64,000 nucleotides of DNA from Mucilaginibacter sp. OK098. Lineage in GTDB: Bacteria > Bacteroidota > Bacteroidia > Sphingobacteriales > Sphingobacteriaceae. Under the pieces are notes generated by a model. That model searched no databases and was not told the DNA's origin. It saw nothing but the letters and a program-made list of their open reading frames with translations. The position numbers were made by a program, and so were the translations under genes. This document shows, in pieces, positions 17,633 through 27,565 of this stretch (within the stretch, counting starts at the first letter, position 1; each line of letters opens with the position of its first letter). The stretch spans positions 1,612,001-1,676,000 of the forward strand of contig NZ_FRCM01000001.1 of the NCBI RefSeq assembly GCF_900142915.1. The letters are read 5' to 3'.

Positions 17633-18637
17633 TTAAGTTATAGCCCCCTTAAATACTGTATTCTTTAATCCAAACTCCAGCAATAAAAGCAACAAGGCTA
17701 CCAGTGCAAGTGGCAAAAACAGCTCTGTTTTTTTATGATACTGGGTAACATCAATTTTAGCCTTTTCCAGCCTGTCTATCTGCTCATAAATACCTTTAAG
17801 CGATTCATTATTATAAGCCCTGAAATATTTACCGCCTGTAGTATTGGCAATTTTTGTAAGCGTACCTTCATCAACGTCCACCGGGATCCGCTGGTACTGT
17901 ACCCCCATTGGTGTTTGAACCGGGTATGGCGCAAAGCCCTTCGTGCCCAGGCCCACGGTGTAAACCCTTACATTAAACTGTTTGGCAATTTCTGCTGCTG
18001 TTACCGGCGGTATTGATCCGGCATTATTTGATCCATCGGTTAGCAAAATAATAACCTTACTTTTTGCTTCACTTTCCTTAAGCCGGTTAACGGCTGTGGC
18101 AAGGCCCATTCCTATGGCCGTGCCATCATCAATCATCCCGTTCTTTATATCCTTAAAAAGATTTATCAATACATCATGATCAATAGTTAGCGGGCATTGC
18201 GTAAAGCTTTCGCCGCTAAATATTACTAAACCAATCCGGTCATTAGGGCGGTTCTTTATAAAATCTATGGCTATGTTCTTACCGGCCTCCATGCGGTTTG
18301 GCTGAAAATCTTCGGCGAGCATACTGCCTGAAATATCTGAAGCTATCATTATATCAATCCCCTCCGTGGTGCTATTTTGCCAGCTTAAGGATGATTGAGG
18401 CCTGGCCAGTGCTATGATCATTGCAGCTAAAGCCAAAACCCTCAAAGCAATGCCCAAATGACGCAGCTTGGGAATAATACTTTTTGACGGCACCGAAAAG
18501 CCTCTTACTGCCGATACACTTAAATAGCCATAAAGCTTCCGCTCCCGCCAAACATACCATCCTATTACTACCGGGATAAGAATAAACAACCAGAAAAACC
18601 CCGGATGCGCAAATTCAATTCCTTTAAACACGCTCAC
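17633..18637 (-). CDS. batA: BatA: von Willebrand A domain membrane protein
   Basis: 334 residues. Two N-terminal membrane helices, a vWA domain with MIDAS motif DISGSMLAED near residue 100 and IILLTDGSNNAG near 190, and a C-terminal helix (LFLPLALVALLLLLLEFGL). It starts with GTG at 18637 and overlaps the upstream gene by 14 nt, so it is coupled to it. It is paralogous to BatB, and the two together are expected to form the vWA core of the aerotolerance complex in the inner membrane. Confidence 0.9.
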   Translation of the reverse strand: MSVFKGIEFAHPGFFWLFILIPVVIGWYVWRERKLYGYLSVSAVRGFSVPSKSIIPKLRHLGIALRVLALAAMIIALARPQSSLSWQNSTTEGIDIMIASDISGSMLAEDFQPNRMEAGKNIAIDFIKNRPNDRIGLVIFSGESFTQCPLTIDHDVLINLFKDIKNGMIDDGTAIGMGLATAVNRLKESEAKSKVIILLTDGSNNAGSIPPVTAAEIAKQFNVRVYTVGLGTKGFAPYPVQTPMGVQYQRIPVDVDEGTLTKIANTTGGKYFRAYNNESLKGIYEQIDRLEKAKIDVTQYHKKTELFLPLALVALLLLLLEFGLKNTVFKGAIT

Positions 18638-19598
18638 TTCCTCCCTCTGTATTTGTTGGTAATTCTGCTGCCTGCTGTGTTTTTAATACAAAACCCAATG
18701 CGTTTTCCATGCTCAGTTCATTATCAACAGGTAATGGCTTTTCTTTTGCAAACTTTACCAAATCGGCCAAAATCAAAACCTGGTTTAGTTTAACCCGGTA
18801 TTCATTGGCTATATCCATGTATTTTAAGGCTGCAAAAATTTCATCTGTGGTTTTTTCCTGCGTTTTTATTACATACCGTTTTTCAAGGTATTCCCGGATA
18901 ATGTCGCTTAGTTCGCTATGGTATTGTTTAACGGCATCCTGCTGATATAGTTTTTTGTCGCGCAGTTGCTGCAGTTTACCCAAGGCTATTATATGCGCCG
19001 GCACATCAGGTTTAACCTCTTTAATTATCGTTACAGTTTTTGGTCGCTTTTTCAAATACCATATTACACCTATAATTGCAATAATAACGGCTAAGCCAAG
19101 TGCAACCCAGATCCAATGATCTTTCAGCCAATCCCAAAATGTATAGGATACTGCAAGCGGTTGTTTAATATCATAAATAGCTTTGGTGGTATCAACCTGT
19201 ACAGTTTGCACCATCAGCGTAAGCTCATTGGTTTTTAAAACACCTGTAGCAGAGCCAATTGAATACGACGGGATAGTGTAAGTGCCCTGGTCAAACGAAG
19301 TGATGGTATAGCTTTGGGTTACTGTTGCCTGGTTATGGGCATTTTGGTCAATAACGGTATCCAGCCTGCTGCTTACTATCTGTACTTTGCCGGTTAACGT
19401 ATCAGCCAGCTTAGGGAAGTTTACTTTCTCTTTCAGGGTTTGATGAACAATTAAACGCAGCTTGGTTTGGTCGCCGATGCGGATAGTTTGCTGATCGAGC
19501 TTTGCCTCAACAACTACAGTTTGTGCATTTACATTTAAAACCAAACAGGTTGAAAGCGCTATTAAAACCAGGAAATTATAAAAACATTTATTCATCAT
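18624..19598 (-). CDS. Bat-operon membrane protein, DUF4381/BatD-like
   Basis: 324 residues. Signal peptide (ends VLNVNAQ), a periplasmic Ig-like domain of about 140 residues related to the first domain of BatD (TIRIGDQTKLRLIVHQTL), one membrane helix (WIWVALGLAVIIAIIGVIWY), and a cytosolic helical part of about 130 residues typical of DUF4381. Proteins of this kind commonly lie between the DUF58 gene and batA. It overlaps the DUF58 gene at 1 nt and batA by 14 nt. Its exact role is not known. Confidence 0.75.
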   Translation of the reverse strand: MMNKCFYNFLVLIALSTCLVLNVNAQTVVVEAKLDQQTIRIGDQTKLRLIVHQTLKEKVNFPKLADTLTGKVQIVSSRLDTVIDQNAHNQATVTQSYTITSFDQGTYTIPSYSIGSATGVLKTNELTLMVQTVQVDTTKAIYDIKQPLAVSYTFWDWLKDHWIWVALGLAVIIAIIGVIWYLKKRPKTVTIIKEVKPDVPAHIIALGKLQQLRDKKLYQQDAVKQYHSELSDIIREYLEKRYVIKTQEKTTDEIFAALKYMDIANEYRVKLNQVLILADLVKFAKEKPLPVDNELSMENALGFVLKTQQAAELPTNTEGGSERV

Positions 19599-20479
19599 TA
19601 CCTTTTCTTCCCGCGTTTTTTAAACAATGTCATTAAAGGTTTAACGTACGATTCATGCGTACCAATATCAGTTGCATCAACACCACAGCGGCTAAACACA
19701 TCTTTTAAAGCGCCATTTCTCCGCAATGCATCTGCTTTAAAAGCGATGCGCACTTTAGGATCACCAGTATTTACCCAACTAATTTGCCCAGTTTCTTCAT
19801 CCTTTACAGGGATGAGTCCAAGATCAGGAAATTCTTCTTCGTGCTTGTCATATAACCTTAGTGCGATTATATCGTGCTTTTTATTTGCAATTTTAAGTTC
19901 GTTCTCAAAAACCGGGCTCATAAAGTCAGACATAATGAATGCCGTGCACTTCTTTTTAATAACACTGGTAAAATACTTTAAAGCTTCTGCAACGTTGGTT
20001 CCTTTATTTTCGGGTGTAAAATCAATCAGTTCCCTTATGATCATTAAAATATGACTCCTGCCTTTTTTTGGCGGGATAAACTTTTCAATCTTATCGCTAA
20101 AAAATATCACCCCTACCTTGTCGTTATTCTGAATTGCCGAAAAAGCAAGCACAGCACACAATTCTGTAGCCAGATCCTGCTTTTGCTGCGAAAGCGTGCC
20201 AAAGTTTTCAGATCCGCTCACGTCCATCAGCAGCATTACAGTAAGCTCCCGCTCCTCGTCAAACACCTTAACATAAGGATGATTAAAGCGGGCCGTAACA
20301 TTCCAGTCGATAGTACGGATCTCATCGCCTATCTGGTATTCGCGCACCTCGCTAAAGGCCATACCCCGCCCCTTAAAGGCAGAGTGATATTCGCCCGAAA
20401 ACAGGTGATTGCTCAGCCCGCGGGTTTTTATCTCTATCTTTCTTACTTTTTTAAGCAGTTCTTTAGTGTCCCTAGCCAT
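19598..20479 (-). CDS. DUF58 domain protein (MoxR-associated)
   Basis: 293 residues from ATG at 20479. The DUF58 signature VREYQIGDEIRTIDWNVTAR lies near residue 65, followed by a vWA-like fold (VMLLMDVSGSENFGTLS; FIMSDFMSP). No signal peptide or membrane helix, so it is cytosolic. DUF58 proteins act with MoxR AAA ATPases; here moxR is the gene before it. A longer frame from 20515 starts inside an AAGAATCAAGA-type repeat spacer, which favours 20479. Confidence 0.88.
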   Translation of the reverse strand: MARDTKELLKKVRKIEIKTRGLSNHLFSGEYHSAFKGRGMAFSEVREYQIGDEIRTIDWNVTARFNHPYVKVFDEERELTVMLLMDVSGSENFGTLSQQKQDLATELCAVLAFSAIQNNDKVGVIFFSDKIEKFIPPKKGRSHILMIIRELIDFTPENKGTNVAEALKYFTSVIKKKCTAFIMSDFMSPVFENELKIANKKHDIIALRLYDKHEEEFPDLGLIPVKDEETGQISWVNTGDPKVRIAFKADALRRNGALKDVFSRCGVDATDIGTHESYVKPLMTLFKKRGKKR

Positions 20480-20489
20480 AATTTCAGAT

Positions 20490-20645
20490 GCAAGAATCAA
20501 GAAGTCAAGAATCAAGACAAGACAGCAGCGTTGCTACAACTTTTACTTTGATTTTTTGACTTCCGGTTCCTGATGCTTCTCCTTATTATTTTAAATCTTG
20601 TCTCTTGCTTTCTTGATTCCTGACTCTTGTCCTCTCGCTTCTTTC
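20490..20645. repeat. CAAGAATCAAGA-type low-complexity spacer
   Basis: The 160-nt gap between moxR and the DUF58 gene holds direct and inverted copies of AAGAATCAAGA and TCTTGATTCCTGACTCTTG. It can form a hairpin but does not resemble a terminator with a T-run. The same motif class occurs at 4215-4255 and 13138-13172. Confidence 0.6.
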
Positions 20646-20647
20646 CC

Positions 20648-21703
20648 CTACGGTACTTCTACCGCATTCAAAATCCCGGTAATAATATCTTCCGATGTCA
20701 TGTTCTCGGCTTCGGCTTCATAGCTCAACCCGATCCTGTGTCTTAAAACATCATGGCAAATTGCCCTTACATCCTCAGGGATCACGTATCCTCTTCGTTT
20801 TATAAATGCATAAGCCTTTGAAGCCAGCGCCAGGTTAATGCTTGCCCTTGGCGACGCACCAAAGCTGATCAGATTTTTATAGTTAGCCAGCTTATATTGA
20901 TCAGGATAACGGGTTGCAAAAACAATATCAATAATGTATTGCTCTATCTTTTCATCCATATAAACCTCTCTCACCACCTTGCGTGCACGGATAATATCGT
21001 CAGGGCGAATGATCGGGTTTGGCTTTAACATTCCCTGCGGCGCAATATTAGCGCGTACAATTCTTTTCTCATCCTCTTTATTAGGATAGCCAATTACAAC
21101 CTTCAGCATAAAACGGTCAACCTGTGCCTCCGGCAATGGATATGTTCCTTCCTGCTCAATCGGGTTTTGGGTAGCCAGCACCAAAAATGGCGTTGGCAGC
21201 GGGAATGTAGTATCACCAATGGTAACCTGCCTTTCCTGCATGGCTTCCAGCAAAGCGCTCTGCACTTTTGCAGGGGCGCGGTTTATCTCATCGGCCAAAA
21301 TAAAGTTGGAGAACAGTGGGCCTTTCCGCACAATAAACTCCTCTTTTTTCTGATTGTAGATCATCGTGCCCAGTAAATCGGCAGGCAACAGATCCGGCGT
21401 AAACTGAATGCGGCTAAAATCAGCCTGGATAGCTTTTGAAAGTGTATTGATCGCCAATGTTTTGGCTAATCCGGGTACACCTTCCAGCAGGATATGGCCA
21501 TCAGCCAATAAACCTATCAGTAGGCGGTCGACCATATATTTCTGACCAACAATAACTTTATCCATCTCCATTTTCAGGAGATCAATAAAAGCGCTCTCCT
21601 TCTGGATCATTTCGTTCAGCGCCCTTATATCTGTTGAATACGATGAAGTACCAGCTACGGCATCAGACGAAAGATGCCCGGTATTACTATTTATTTCTTC
21701 CAT
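20648..21703 (-). CDS. moxR: MoxR-family AAA+ ATPase
   Basis: 351 residues. Walker A GVPGLAKT near residue 75, Walker B FILADEINRAP near 135, sensor motif LATQNPIEQEGTYPLPEAQ, and a C-terminal lid with GASPRASINLAL. MoxR ATPases are chaperone-like enzymes that act on metal- or vWA-containing complexes. It is the first gene of the eight-gene moxR-bat operon, and a candidate promoter element lies 26 nt upstream. Lengths and motifs are all normal. Confidence 0.93.
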   Translation of the reverse strand: MEEINSNTGHLSSDAVAGTSSYSTDIRALNEMIQKESAFIDLLKMEMDKVIVGQKYMVDRLLIGLLADGHILLEGVPGLAKTLAINTLSKAIQADFSRIQFTPDLLPADLLGTMIYNQKKEEFIVRKGPLFSNFILADEINRAPAKVQSALLEAMQERQVTIGDTTFPLPTPFLVLATQNPIEQEGTYPLPEAQVDRFMLKVVIGYPNKEDEKRIVRANIAPQGMLKPNPIIRPDDIIRARKVVREVYMDEKIEQYIIDIVFATRYPDQYKLANYKNLISFGASPRASINLALASKAYAFIKRRGYVIPEDVRAICHDVLRHRIGLSYEAEAENMTSEDIITGILNAVEVP

Positions 21704-21728
21704 TAAATGATTATTATTTTTTGGTAGG

Positions 21729-21736
21729 CAAACTTA
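21729..21736 (-). promoter_or_regulatory. Candidate -7 box of the moxR-bat operon
   Basis: TAAGTTTG on the minus strand matches TAnnTTTG and lies 26 nt before the moxR ATG. A TTG is found upstream, but the spacer is 23 nt rather than 19-20, so the match is incomplete. Confidence 0.45.
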
Positions 21737-21981
21737 AACAGATGATCAAATTTTTGCCACAAAAAAGTGAGGGATAAATGTTAAATTTTGTTAAAATTAA
21801 CAATAATCCGGTTTTAAGTCCCTAAAATCTGATCAGGTGAGCAATTTTGAGCGAAAATTGCAAAGACAGTACTATCCCTTAAGATAAATGTATTAGATCA
21901 ACGGAGCTGTTGATAAATGTTACCTGCTATCATTTTCTCTTGCAGACTGCAAGGGAGAAAATTACCATAAACCGGGAATTT

Positions 21982-22293
21982 TTATGCCGGGTATGTTTTA
22001 TAAGCAAGGAAAAAAAACACCATATCTCCAGTTGTGATTAATAACACATGGCCAAAATTAATATATGGATAAGTATCAAATGCAAGGTACCCAAGCAAGC
22101 CTAATCCAACAAAGCCAATAAGCAAATAAAGAAATCTAAATCTAGCACTCATAAGTAATTTATCAAAAATAGTTCCCCAATAAGCCTCACATTCAAGTGC
22201 TTTTACAATTAAAACAATTGTTAAATCAAAAACAAGAAAAAAGGTTGGGATGAACAATAATACGCTAAAATCATACCACATTAATTTTATCAT
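21982..22293 (-). CDS. Small membrane protein, unknown
   Basis: 103 residues with three predicted membrane helices (about 8-30, 54-70, 78-98). Not recognised. It has an ATG start and stands alone between the Bat operon and the rhamnose genes. AT content is higher than in the neighbours, which together with the lack of an operon suggests a recently acquired or fast-evolving gene. A hairpin (TTTTCTC/GAGAAAA with TTGCAG/CTGCAA) at 21932-21962 lies 20 nt beyond its stop and may end its transcript. Confidence 0.5.
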   Translation of the reverse strand: MIKLMWYDFSVLLFIPTFFLVFDLTIVLIVKALECEAYWGTIFDKLLMSARFRFLYLLIGFVGLGLLGYLAFDTYPYINFGHVLLITTGDMVFFFLAYKTYPA

Positions 22294-22747
22294 AATATTA
22301 TAATAAGTTTATATGAGTAAGATATTATACCAAAACTTTCGTTATTATTAATCAGAAGCGTTTAAAAGCAATAAACACTTTCGGCTCCGTAAATAATTTC
22401 CTGGCAATTGAAATTCAAATTATCATTGTTATTAATTTAACATTCCGGATTGTGAGTAAATTTATGGTGGATTTTACCCGCTATAATGGTCAAAAGTCCC
22501 CAAATAATTTCCCCGTTTTAACCCGGTAGCATTTTAGAAAATATTTGCAGGCTTTTGAGGCAAGTATATTCTTATATGTTTCTATATATCCAAACCGCGC
22601 CGTAAAAGGAGTTTTAAAAAATTTGGCAAACATGCCTTTACAACTACTATATTAGACGTTTCCAAAAGCGACTGTTAATTATACATTTAATACCTGTATA
22701 CCCCCGGCCTTTTGCGAATGATTTTATAAACCAATAAATCTTTTACC
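22294..22747. other. Gene-free stretch upstream of the rhamnose isomerase
   Basis: 454 nt of AT-rich DNA without a credible reading frame. It must hold the promoters of the small membrane protein and of the isomerase, but I see no good TTG-N19-TAnnTTTG match. Nothing else recognised. Confidence 0.5.
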
Positions 22748-24022
22748 ATGAATATTGATCAGTATAAAATTGATGAATTAAACCATAATGAACTGGCTGA
22801 CCACAAGCGCAAGCTTGAATTTGTAAGCGCTGGCATCCCAAAGCTTAATGATGTGATGGCTAAGCTGCAGGCATTTAATATAGCTATTCCAAGCTGGGCA
22901 CTGGGGACCGGCGGCACCCGTTTTGGAAGATTCTCGGGCGGCGGCGAGCCGCGAAGCCTTGAAGAAAAGATTGAGGATGTAGGTGTTATCAATGCCCTTA
23001 ATAAATCAAGCAATTCAATTTCACTACACATCCCCTGGGATATCCCCGAAAATGCAGCAGCAATAAAAGCATTGGCAGCTCAACGGGGCCTGCACTTTGA
23101 TGCTGTAAACTCAAACACATTTCAGGATCAGGCAGATCAAAAATATAGCTATAAATATGGCTCACTGCATCACGTAGATAAAGAGGTCAGAAAGCAAGCC
23201 GTTGAGCATAATATCGAGGTAATTAAATATGGCGTTGAGCTTAATTCAAAAGCATTATCTGTTTGGCTGTCTGACGGATCAAACTTTCCGGGGCAATTAA
23301 ACTTTCGAAAGGCATTTCAAAACACGCTTGAAAGCCTGCAGGAAATTTACAGCGCTTTGCCAGATGACTGGAAAGTGTGGATTGAATACAAACCCTTTGA
23401 GCCAAATTTTTATTCAACAACCATCGGCGATTGGGGGCAGTCACTTTTACTGGCAAATAAGCTAGGCAAAAAAGCAGCTACTTTGGTTGATCTTGGTCAC
23501 CACTTACCCAATACCAATATTGAACAGATAGTTTCTTTATTGCTGATGGAGGGCAAGCTGGCAGGTTTTCATTTTAACGATTCAAAATACGGCGATGATG
23601 ACCTTACTGTAGGCAGCATAAACCCATACCAGCTATTCCTGATATTTAATGAGCTGGTTGAAGGAATGGATGCACGGGGTATGGCACATGCTACTGACAT
23701 TGGCTGGATGATAGATGCCTCACATAATGTAAAAGACCCGATCGAAGATCTTTTACAATCAGTACAGGCTATAAAAATAGCTTACGCTCAGGCCTTAATT
23801 GTTGATAAGGCCGCATTAACAGCAGCCCAGCAAAATAATGATGTAACCTTTGCCCAGGAGATCCTGCAGCAGGCCTATCGTACAGATATACGATCATTGG
23901 TAGCAGAAGCAAGTCTGTTGTCGGGTGGTGCATTAAACCCAATAAGCGCTTACCGCAAGCTGCAGGTGAGAGATAACTTAATAAAAGAACGCGGATCAAA
24001 AACTGTTGCTACCGGGTTGTAG
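22748..24022 (+). CDS. rhaI: L-rhamnose isomerase (RhaI type)
   Basis: 424 residues. It belongs to the xylose-isomerase-like TIM-barrel family of Pseudomonas stutzeri-type L-rhamnose isomerases rather than to E. coli RhaA. Visible active-site features are WIEYKPFEPNFY with a metal-binding Glu, DLGHHLPN (Asp and His) and FHFNDSKYGDDD (His, Asp, Asp). It interconverts L-rhamnose and L-rhamnulose and may accept other aldoses. It is followed after 13 nt by a sugar kinase, consistent with rhamnose breakdown, but no rhamnulose-1-phosphate aldolase or rhamnose transporter is within the window. Confidence 0.87.
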   Translation: MNIDQYKIDELNHNELADHKRKLEFVSAGIPKLNDVMAKLQAFNIAIPSWALGTGGTRFGRFSGGGEPRSLEEKIEDVGVINALNKSSNSISLHIPWDIPENAAAIKALAAQRGLHFDAVNSNTFQDQADQKYSYKYGSLHHVDKEVRKQAVEHNIEVIKYGVELNSKALSVWLSDGSNFPGQLNFRKAFQNTLESLQEIYSALPDDWKVWIEYKPFEPNFYSTTIGDWGQSLLLANKLGKKAATLVDLGHHLPNTNIEQIVSLLLMEGKLAGFHFNDSKYGDDDLTVGSINPYQLFLIFNELVEGMDARGMAHATDIGWMIDASHNVKDPIEDLLQSVQAIKIAYAQALIVDKAALTAAQQNNDVTFAQEILQQAYRTDIRSLVAEASLLSGGALNPISAYRKLQVRDNLIKERGSKTVATGL

Positions 24023-24035
24023 CTAATATTTATAT

Positions 24036-25421
24036 ATGAGCCCCAAACCGGTAATAGTTGTATTTGATGTTGGCAAAACCAACAAAAAGCTATTTTTATT
24101 TGATGAAAATTACCAGATAGTGTATGAGAAATCGGCACGTTTTATTGAAACGGTTGATGAGGATGGCTTCCCCTGCGAAAACCTGGAAAGCCTGCGGCTA
24201 TCTGTTTTTGATTCATTAAGCGAGGTTTTCAGGCTCAAGGAGTTTAATATAAAAGCGGTAAACTTTTCATCGTACGGGGCAAGCTTTGTTTATGTGGGTG
24301 AAGATGGCAAACCCGTTGCCCCATTGTACAACTACCTTAAACCGTACCCCGAAGAATTAAGCCGGAAATTTTATGCGGAATATGGCGGGGAGGAAACGTT
24401 CAGCATCCAAACAGCATCACCGGTTTTGGGCAGTCTTAATTCGGGACTGCAATTATACAGGCTCAAAAAAGAAAAACCGGAAGTGTTTAACCAGGTAAAA
24501 TATGCCCTGCACCTGCCACAGTACCTTAGCTTTTTGCTAACCGGCAATCATTATTCCGATCTTACCAGCATTGGCTGCCATACCGGCATGTGGGATTTTG
24601 AAAAAAACAGGTATCATGAATGGATCCAGCGCGAGGGAGTGGCTTTAAAACTGCCACCTATTGTACCGGCTAATAAGATCTCGGCCCCGCTGTTTCCCGG
24701 CACCAACTATAAAGTAGGCGCTGGGTTGCATGATAGCTCAGCAGCACTTATTCCCTACCTGGTAAACTTTCATGAACCTTTTATATTAATATCAACAGGC
24801 ACCTGGTGTATCAGCCTGAATCCTTTTAATCAACAAACCTTGACTGTTCAGGAGCTTAAGAACGATTGTTTAAGCTTTTTACAATACCAGGGGTATCCTG
24901 TAAAAGCGTCCAGGTTGTTCTCCGGTAATGAGTATGAGCAACAGGTAAAACGGATAGCAGCACATTTTAATGTGGATGTTATTAAATACCGGAGCATCGC
25001 TTACAATCCCGAGGTTGTCAAAAAGCTTAAAAAAAATCATTCCCAGGTTTTTTATGAGGATAACTTCAAAAAGGAATCGGTATTTGGCACAAGGGAGCTA
25101 ACCGGTTTTAAAAATGATACGGAAGCCTATCACCAGCTAATGCTCGACCTGATAAACCTGCAGGTTGCATCAACCCAACTAATCCTCAAAGGCACTCTTG
25201 TAAAAAGGATCTTTGTTGATGGTGGGTTCAGCAAAAACAGCGTATTTATGCACCTGCTTGCTGCTGAATTTAAAGGGCTGGAAGTATTTGCCGCCTCAAT
25301 GGCCCAGGCATCGGCTGTTGGTGCAGCATTAACCATTCATAAGGCATGGAATACACGGCCAATTCCCAATGATATCATCCAATTGAAATACTATTCAGCT
25401 GGCCAAACAGTGGCGATTTGA
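24036..25421 (+). CDS. FGGY-family carbohydrate kinase (probable rhamnulokinase)
   Basis: 461 residues. The first FGGY/actin-like ATPase domain opens with VVFDVGKTNKKLFLFDE (phosphate-1 loop), the second contains ILISTGTWCISLNPF and the adenosine loop IFVDGGFSKNSVFMH. The gene is 13 nt after the rhamnose isomerase gene, so L-rhamnulose is the likely substrate, with ATP as donor. Sequence alone does not separate rhamnulokinase from fuculokinase. The transcript ends at a 60-nt perfect-looking inverted repeat. Confidence 0.8.
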   Translation: MSPKPVIVVFDVGKTNKKLFLFDENYQIVYEKSARFIETVDEDGFPCENLESLRLSVFDSLSEVFRLKEFNIKAVNFSSYGASFVYVGEDGKPVAPLYNYLKPYPEELSRKFYAEYGGEETFSIQTASPVLGSLNSGLQLYRLKKEKPEVFNQVKYALHLPQYLSFLLTGNHYSDLTSIGCHTGMWDFEKNRYHEWIQREGVALKLPPIVPANKISAPLFPGTNYKVGAGLHDSSAALIPYLVNFHEPFILISTGTWCISLNPFNQQTLTVQELKNDCLSFLQYQGYPVKASRLFSGNEYEQQVKRIAAHFNVDVIKYRSIAYNPEVVKKLKKNHSQVFYEDNFKKESVFGTRELTGFKNDTEAYHQLMLDLINLQVASTQLILKGTLVKRIFVDGGFSKNSVFMHLLAAEFKGLEVFAASMAQASAVGAALTIHKAWNTRPIPNDIIQLKYYSAGQTVAI

Positions 25422-25448
25422 TTTTGAAACAGACTGTACCCAAATTGT

Positions 25449-25508
25449 GTAGGGGCGTATCGCATATGCCCTGTTCGCTTGTATAGGGCGTATGCGATAC
25501 GCCCCTAC
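25449..25508. repeat. Inverted repeat GTAGGGGCGTATCGCATA
   Basis: Two 24-nt arms differ at one base and enclose a 12-nt loop. It sits between the convergent kinase and ppk1 genes. 'GTAGGGGCGTATCGCATACGCCC' hairpins of this type are dispersed in many bacterial genomes as non-autonomous elements; here it may also act as a transcription barrier for both genes. Confidence 0.75.
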
Positions 25509-25522
25509 GACAACATATTTAT

Positions 25523-27565
25523 TTATGTCCCCGATAACAACCTATAGATCTCCCTTTGCGCCTGCACAGCTGGTTCACCTTTAGGCACCGGGACATTTTC
25601 AAGCTCATTATTAAGCAATACAGCTTGTATATTATCCTGCAATTGCAGGTTAACAATTTGAATGATCTCGTTTTTCACGGCCTTATCATACACCGGGAAA
25701 CAAACCTCAATCCGGTGGTAGATGTTCCTGTTCATCCAATCGGCCGATCCTAAAAACACATCCTTATTGCCTTCATTATTAAATATAAAAACGCGGCCGT
25801 GTTCCAGGTAGCGGTCAACAATCCGCCTTATGGTAATATTCTCGCTCATCCCCGCAACACCCGGTATCAGGCAGCAAATGCTACGCACTATCATTTCAAT
25901 TTTCACCCCGGCCTGCGATGCTTCGTATAGTTTATTGATCAGCACCTGTTCTTCCAGGTTATTCATTTTTATCGTGATGGCCGCAGGCTTTCCGGCTCTG
26001 GCAAAGGCAATTTCCCGGTCAATCAATTCAATAAATTTACTTTGCAGGTTAAATTGAGCAACCAGCAAATGCTTAAAATCAATTTGATTATCAGGCGACG
26101 GCTTTTCCCGCTTGCTCAAAAACAAAAACACCAGCTCCATCTCGCGCAACAGATCCGGATTCGAGGTAAACAGGATATGATCGGTATAAAACTTGGCCGT
26201 AGATTCATTAAAGTTTCCAGTAGCCAGCAAACCCGAGTAAACAATCCGTCCGGCTTTCCTTGTTTTTACGATAGCTATTTTAGCATGCACCTTAAGTGCC
26301 GTTACACTATAAATAATTTTAACGCCGGCAGCTTTCATTTTTTTGGCCCACTTTAAATTATTGGCCTCATCAAACCGGGCTTTTAACTCAACCATTACCT
26401 GCACGCTTTTACCGTTTTTAGCAGCGCTTATTAACGCATTAACAATGCGCGAGTTACTGGCAACCCGGTAAAGTGAAATATAGATCTCCTCAACATCAGG
26501 ATTAATAGCAGCTTCATTAAAAAATCTTAATACTGAATGATAGCTTTGATAAGGTGTATGAATGATCATGTCCTTATCCGCAATAATTGATGAAACAGAA
26601 ACAGCTTCGTCTAACCCAACGGGATTTACCGCGGGCCAATCTTCATAGGAAGTTCCGGGCGATTTTAAGGGCAGCGAGAAGAAATCCCTAAGGTTATGAT
26701 ATACGCCACCTTCGGTTGCGCTGGCGTTTTGCAGGTCAAGCTGTGCGGTTATCAGCTGCATGGTGCGTAACGGGATGCCCGATTGGTGCAAAAAGCGGGT
26801 TGCCAGGCCTAGATCCCTTTTCTTTAGCTGTTTCTCAATCTCGTCCGAAAGGTCTCCCGGGTATTCATCCTGCAGGTCAAGCTCAGCATCGCGCGTTACC
26901 TTAATGCTATAGCACCCTTTTATCCTGGCATCCTTAAATATCCTATCCAGGTTATTTCTTATTATATCATCCAAAAAGGCAATATAAGTTTCCTTATCAG
27001 GCTTAACTGTAAAAAAACGGGGAAGCTCATCGGATGGGATATTAAGCATAATTAATTTTTCGGTCCCTTCGGCTTCCTCCAAATTCACAACAAAATACAA
27101 CTTGTTATTCTCCGGGAAAAACTTGTTATCATTATCTAAAGCAACAGGCTGTAAAAAAGCCAATACTTCCGATAAAAAATACTCAGTGGTCACCTTTTTT
27201 ACTGCATCCGGAAAGGCCTCATTATACAAAAGACGGACATTGCGGCTCTTTAGCAGCGGGATCAGCTGCTCTTTTAATATGGCGCCAAATCGTTGTTGCT
27301 GGGCATTTATCAGATCCAGCGCCTGCTTTAAAATTCCTTTTTGCTCCCCGGCATTTATCTGGTTATCATCCTTTTCACCTATCTTTTGTAATGCTCGCAA
27401 TACAGGCATCCGCACCCGGTAAAACTCATCCAGGTTTGACGAAAAAATGCTGAGGAACTTTATCCGCTCCAAAAGCGGAACTTTATCATTAGCAGCCTCC
27501 TCCATTACACGTCCATTAAAAAAGAGCCAGCTTAAATCGCGGTTGAAAAAACGCTGTTGTCCCAT
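25523..27565 (-). CDS. ppk1: Polyphosphate kinase 1
   Basis: 680 residues, normal for PPK1. The N-terminal domain starts FFNRDLSWLFFNGRVMEEA, and the two phospholipase-D-like catalytic domains carry the phosphorylated His in LKVHAKIAIVKTR and the second conserved His in VDRYLEHGRVFIF. It makes polyphosphate from ATP reversibly, usually at the inner membrane. It begins immediately after the stop of an HD-domain membrane protein (no gap), so the two are co-translated, which points to a link between polyphosphate and nucleotide signalling. Confidence 0.95.
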   Translation of the reverse strand: MGQQRFFNRDLSWLFFNGRVMEEAANDKVPLLERIKFLSIFSSNLDEFYRVRMPVLRALQKIGEKDDNQINAGEQKGILKQALDLINAQQQRFGAILKEQLIPLLKSRNVRLLYNEAFPDAVKKVTTEYFLSEVLAFLQPVALDNDNKFFPENNKLYFVVNLEEAEGTEKLIMLNIPSDELPRFFTVKPDKETYIAFLDDIIRNNLDRIFKDARIKGCYSIKVTRDAELDLQDEYPGDLSDEIEKQLKKRDLGLATRFLHQSGIPLRTMQLITAQLDLQNASATEGGVYHNLRDFFSLPLKSPGTSYEDWPAVNPVGLDEAVSVSSIIADKDMIIHTPYQSYHSVLRFFNEAAINPDVEEIYISLYRVASNSRIVNALISAAKNGKSVQVMVELKARFDEANNLKWAKKMKAAGVKIIYSVTALKVHAKIAIVKTRKAGRIVYSGLLATGNFNESTAKFYTDHILFTSNPDLLREMELVFLFLSKREKPSPDNQIDFKHLLVAQFNLQSKFIELIDREIAFARAGKPAAITIKMNNLEEQVLINKLYEASQAGVKIEMIVRSICCLIPGVAGMSENITIRRIVDRYLEHGRVFIFNNEGNKDVFLGSADWMNRNIYHRIEVCFPVYDKAVKNEIIQIVNLQLQDNIQAVLLNNELENVPVPKGEPAVQAQREIYRLLSGT

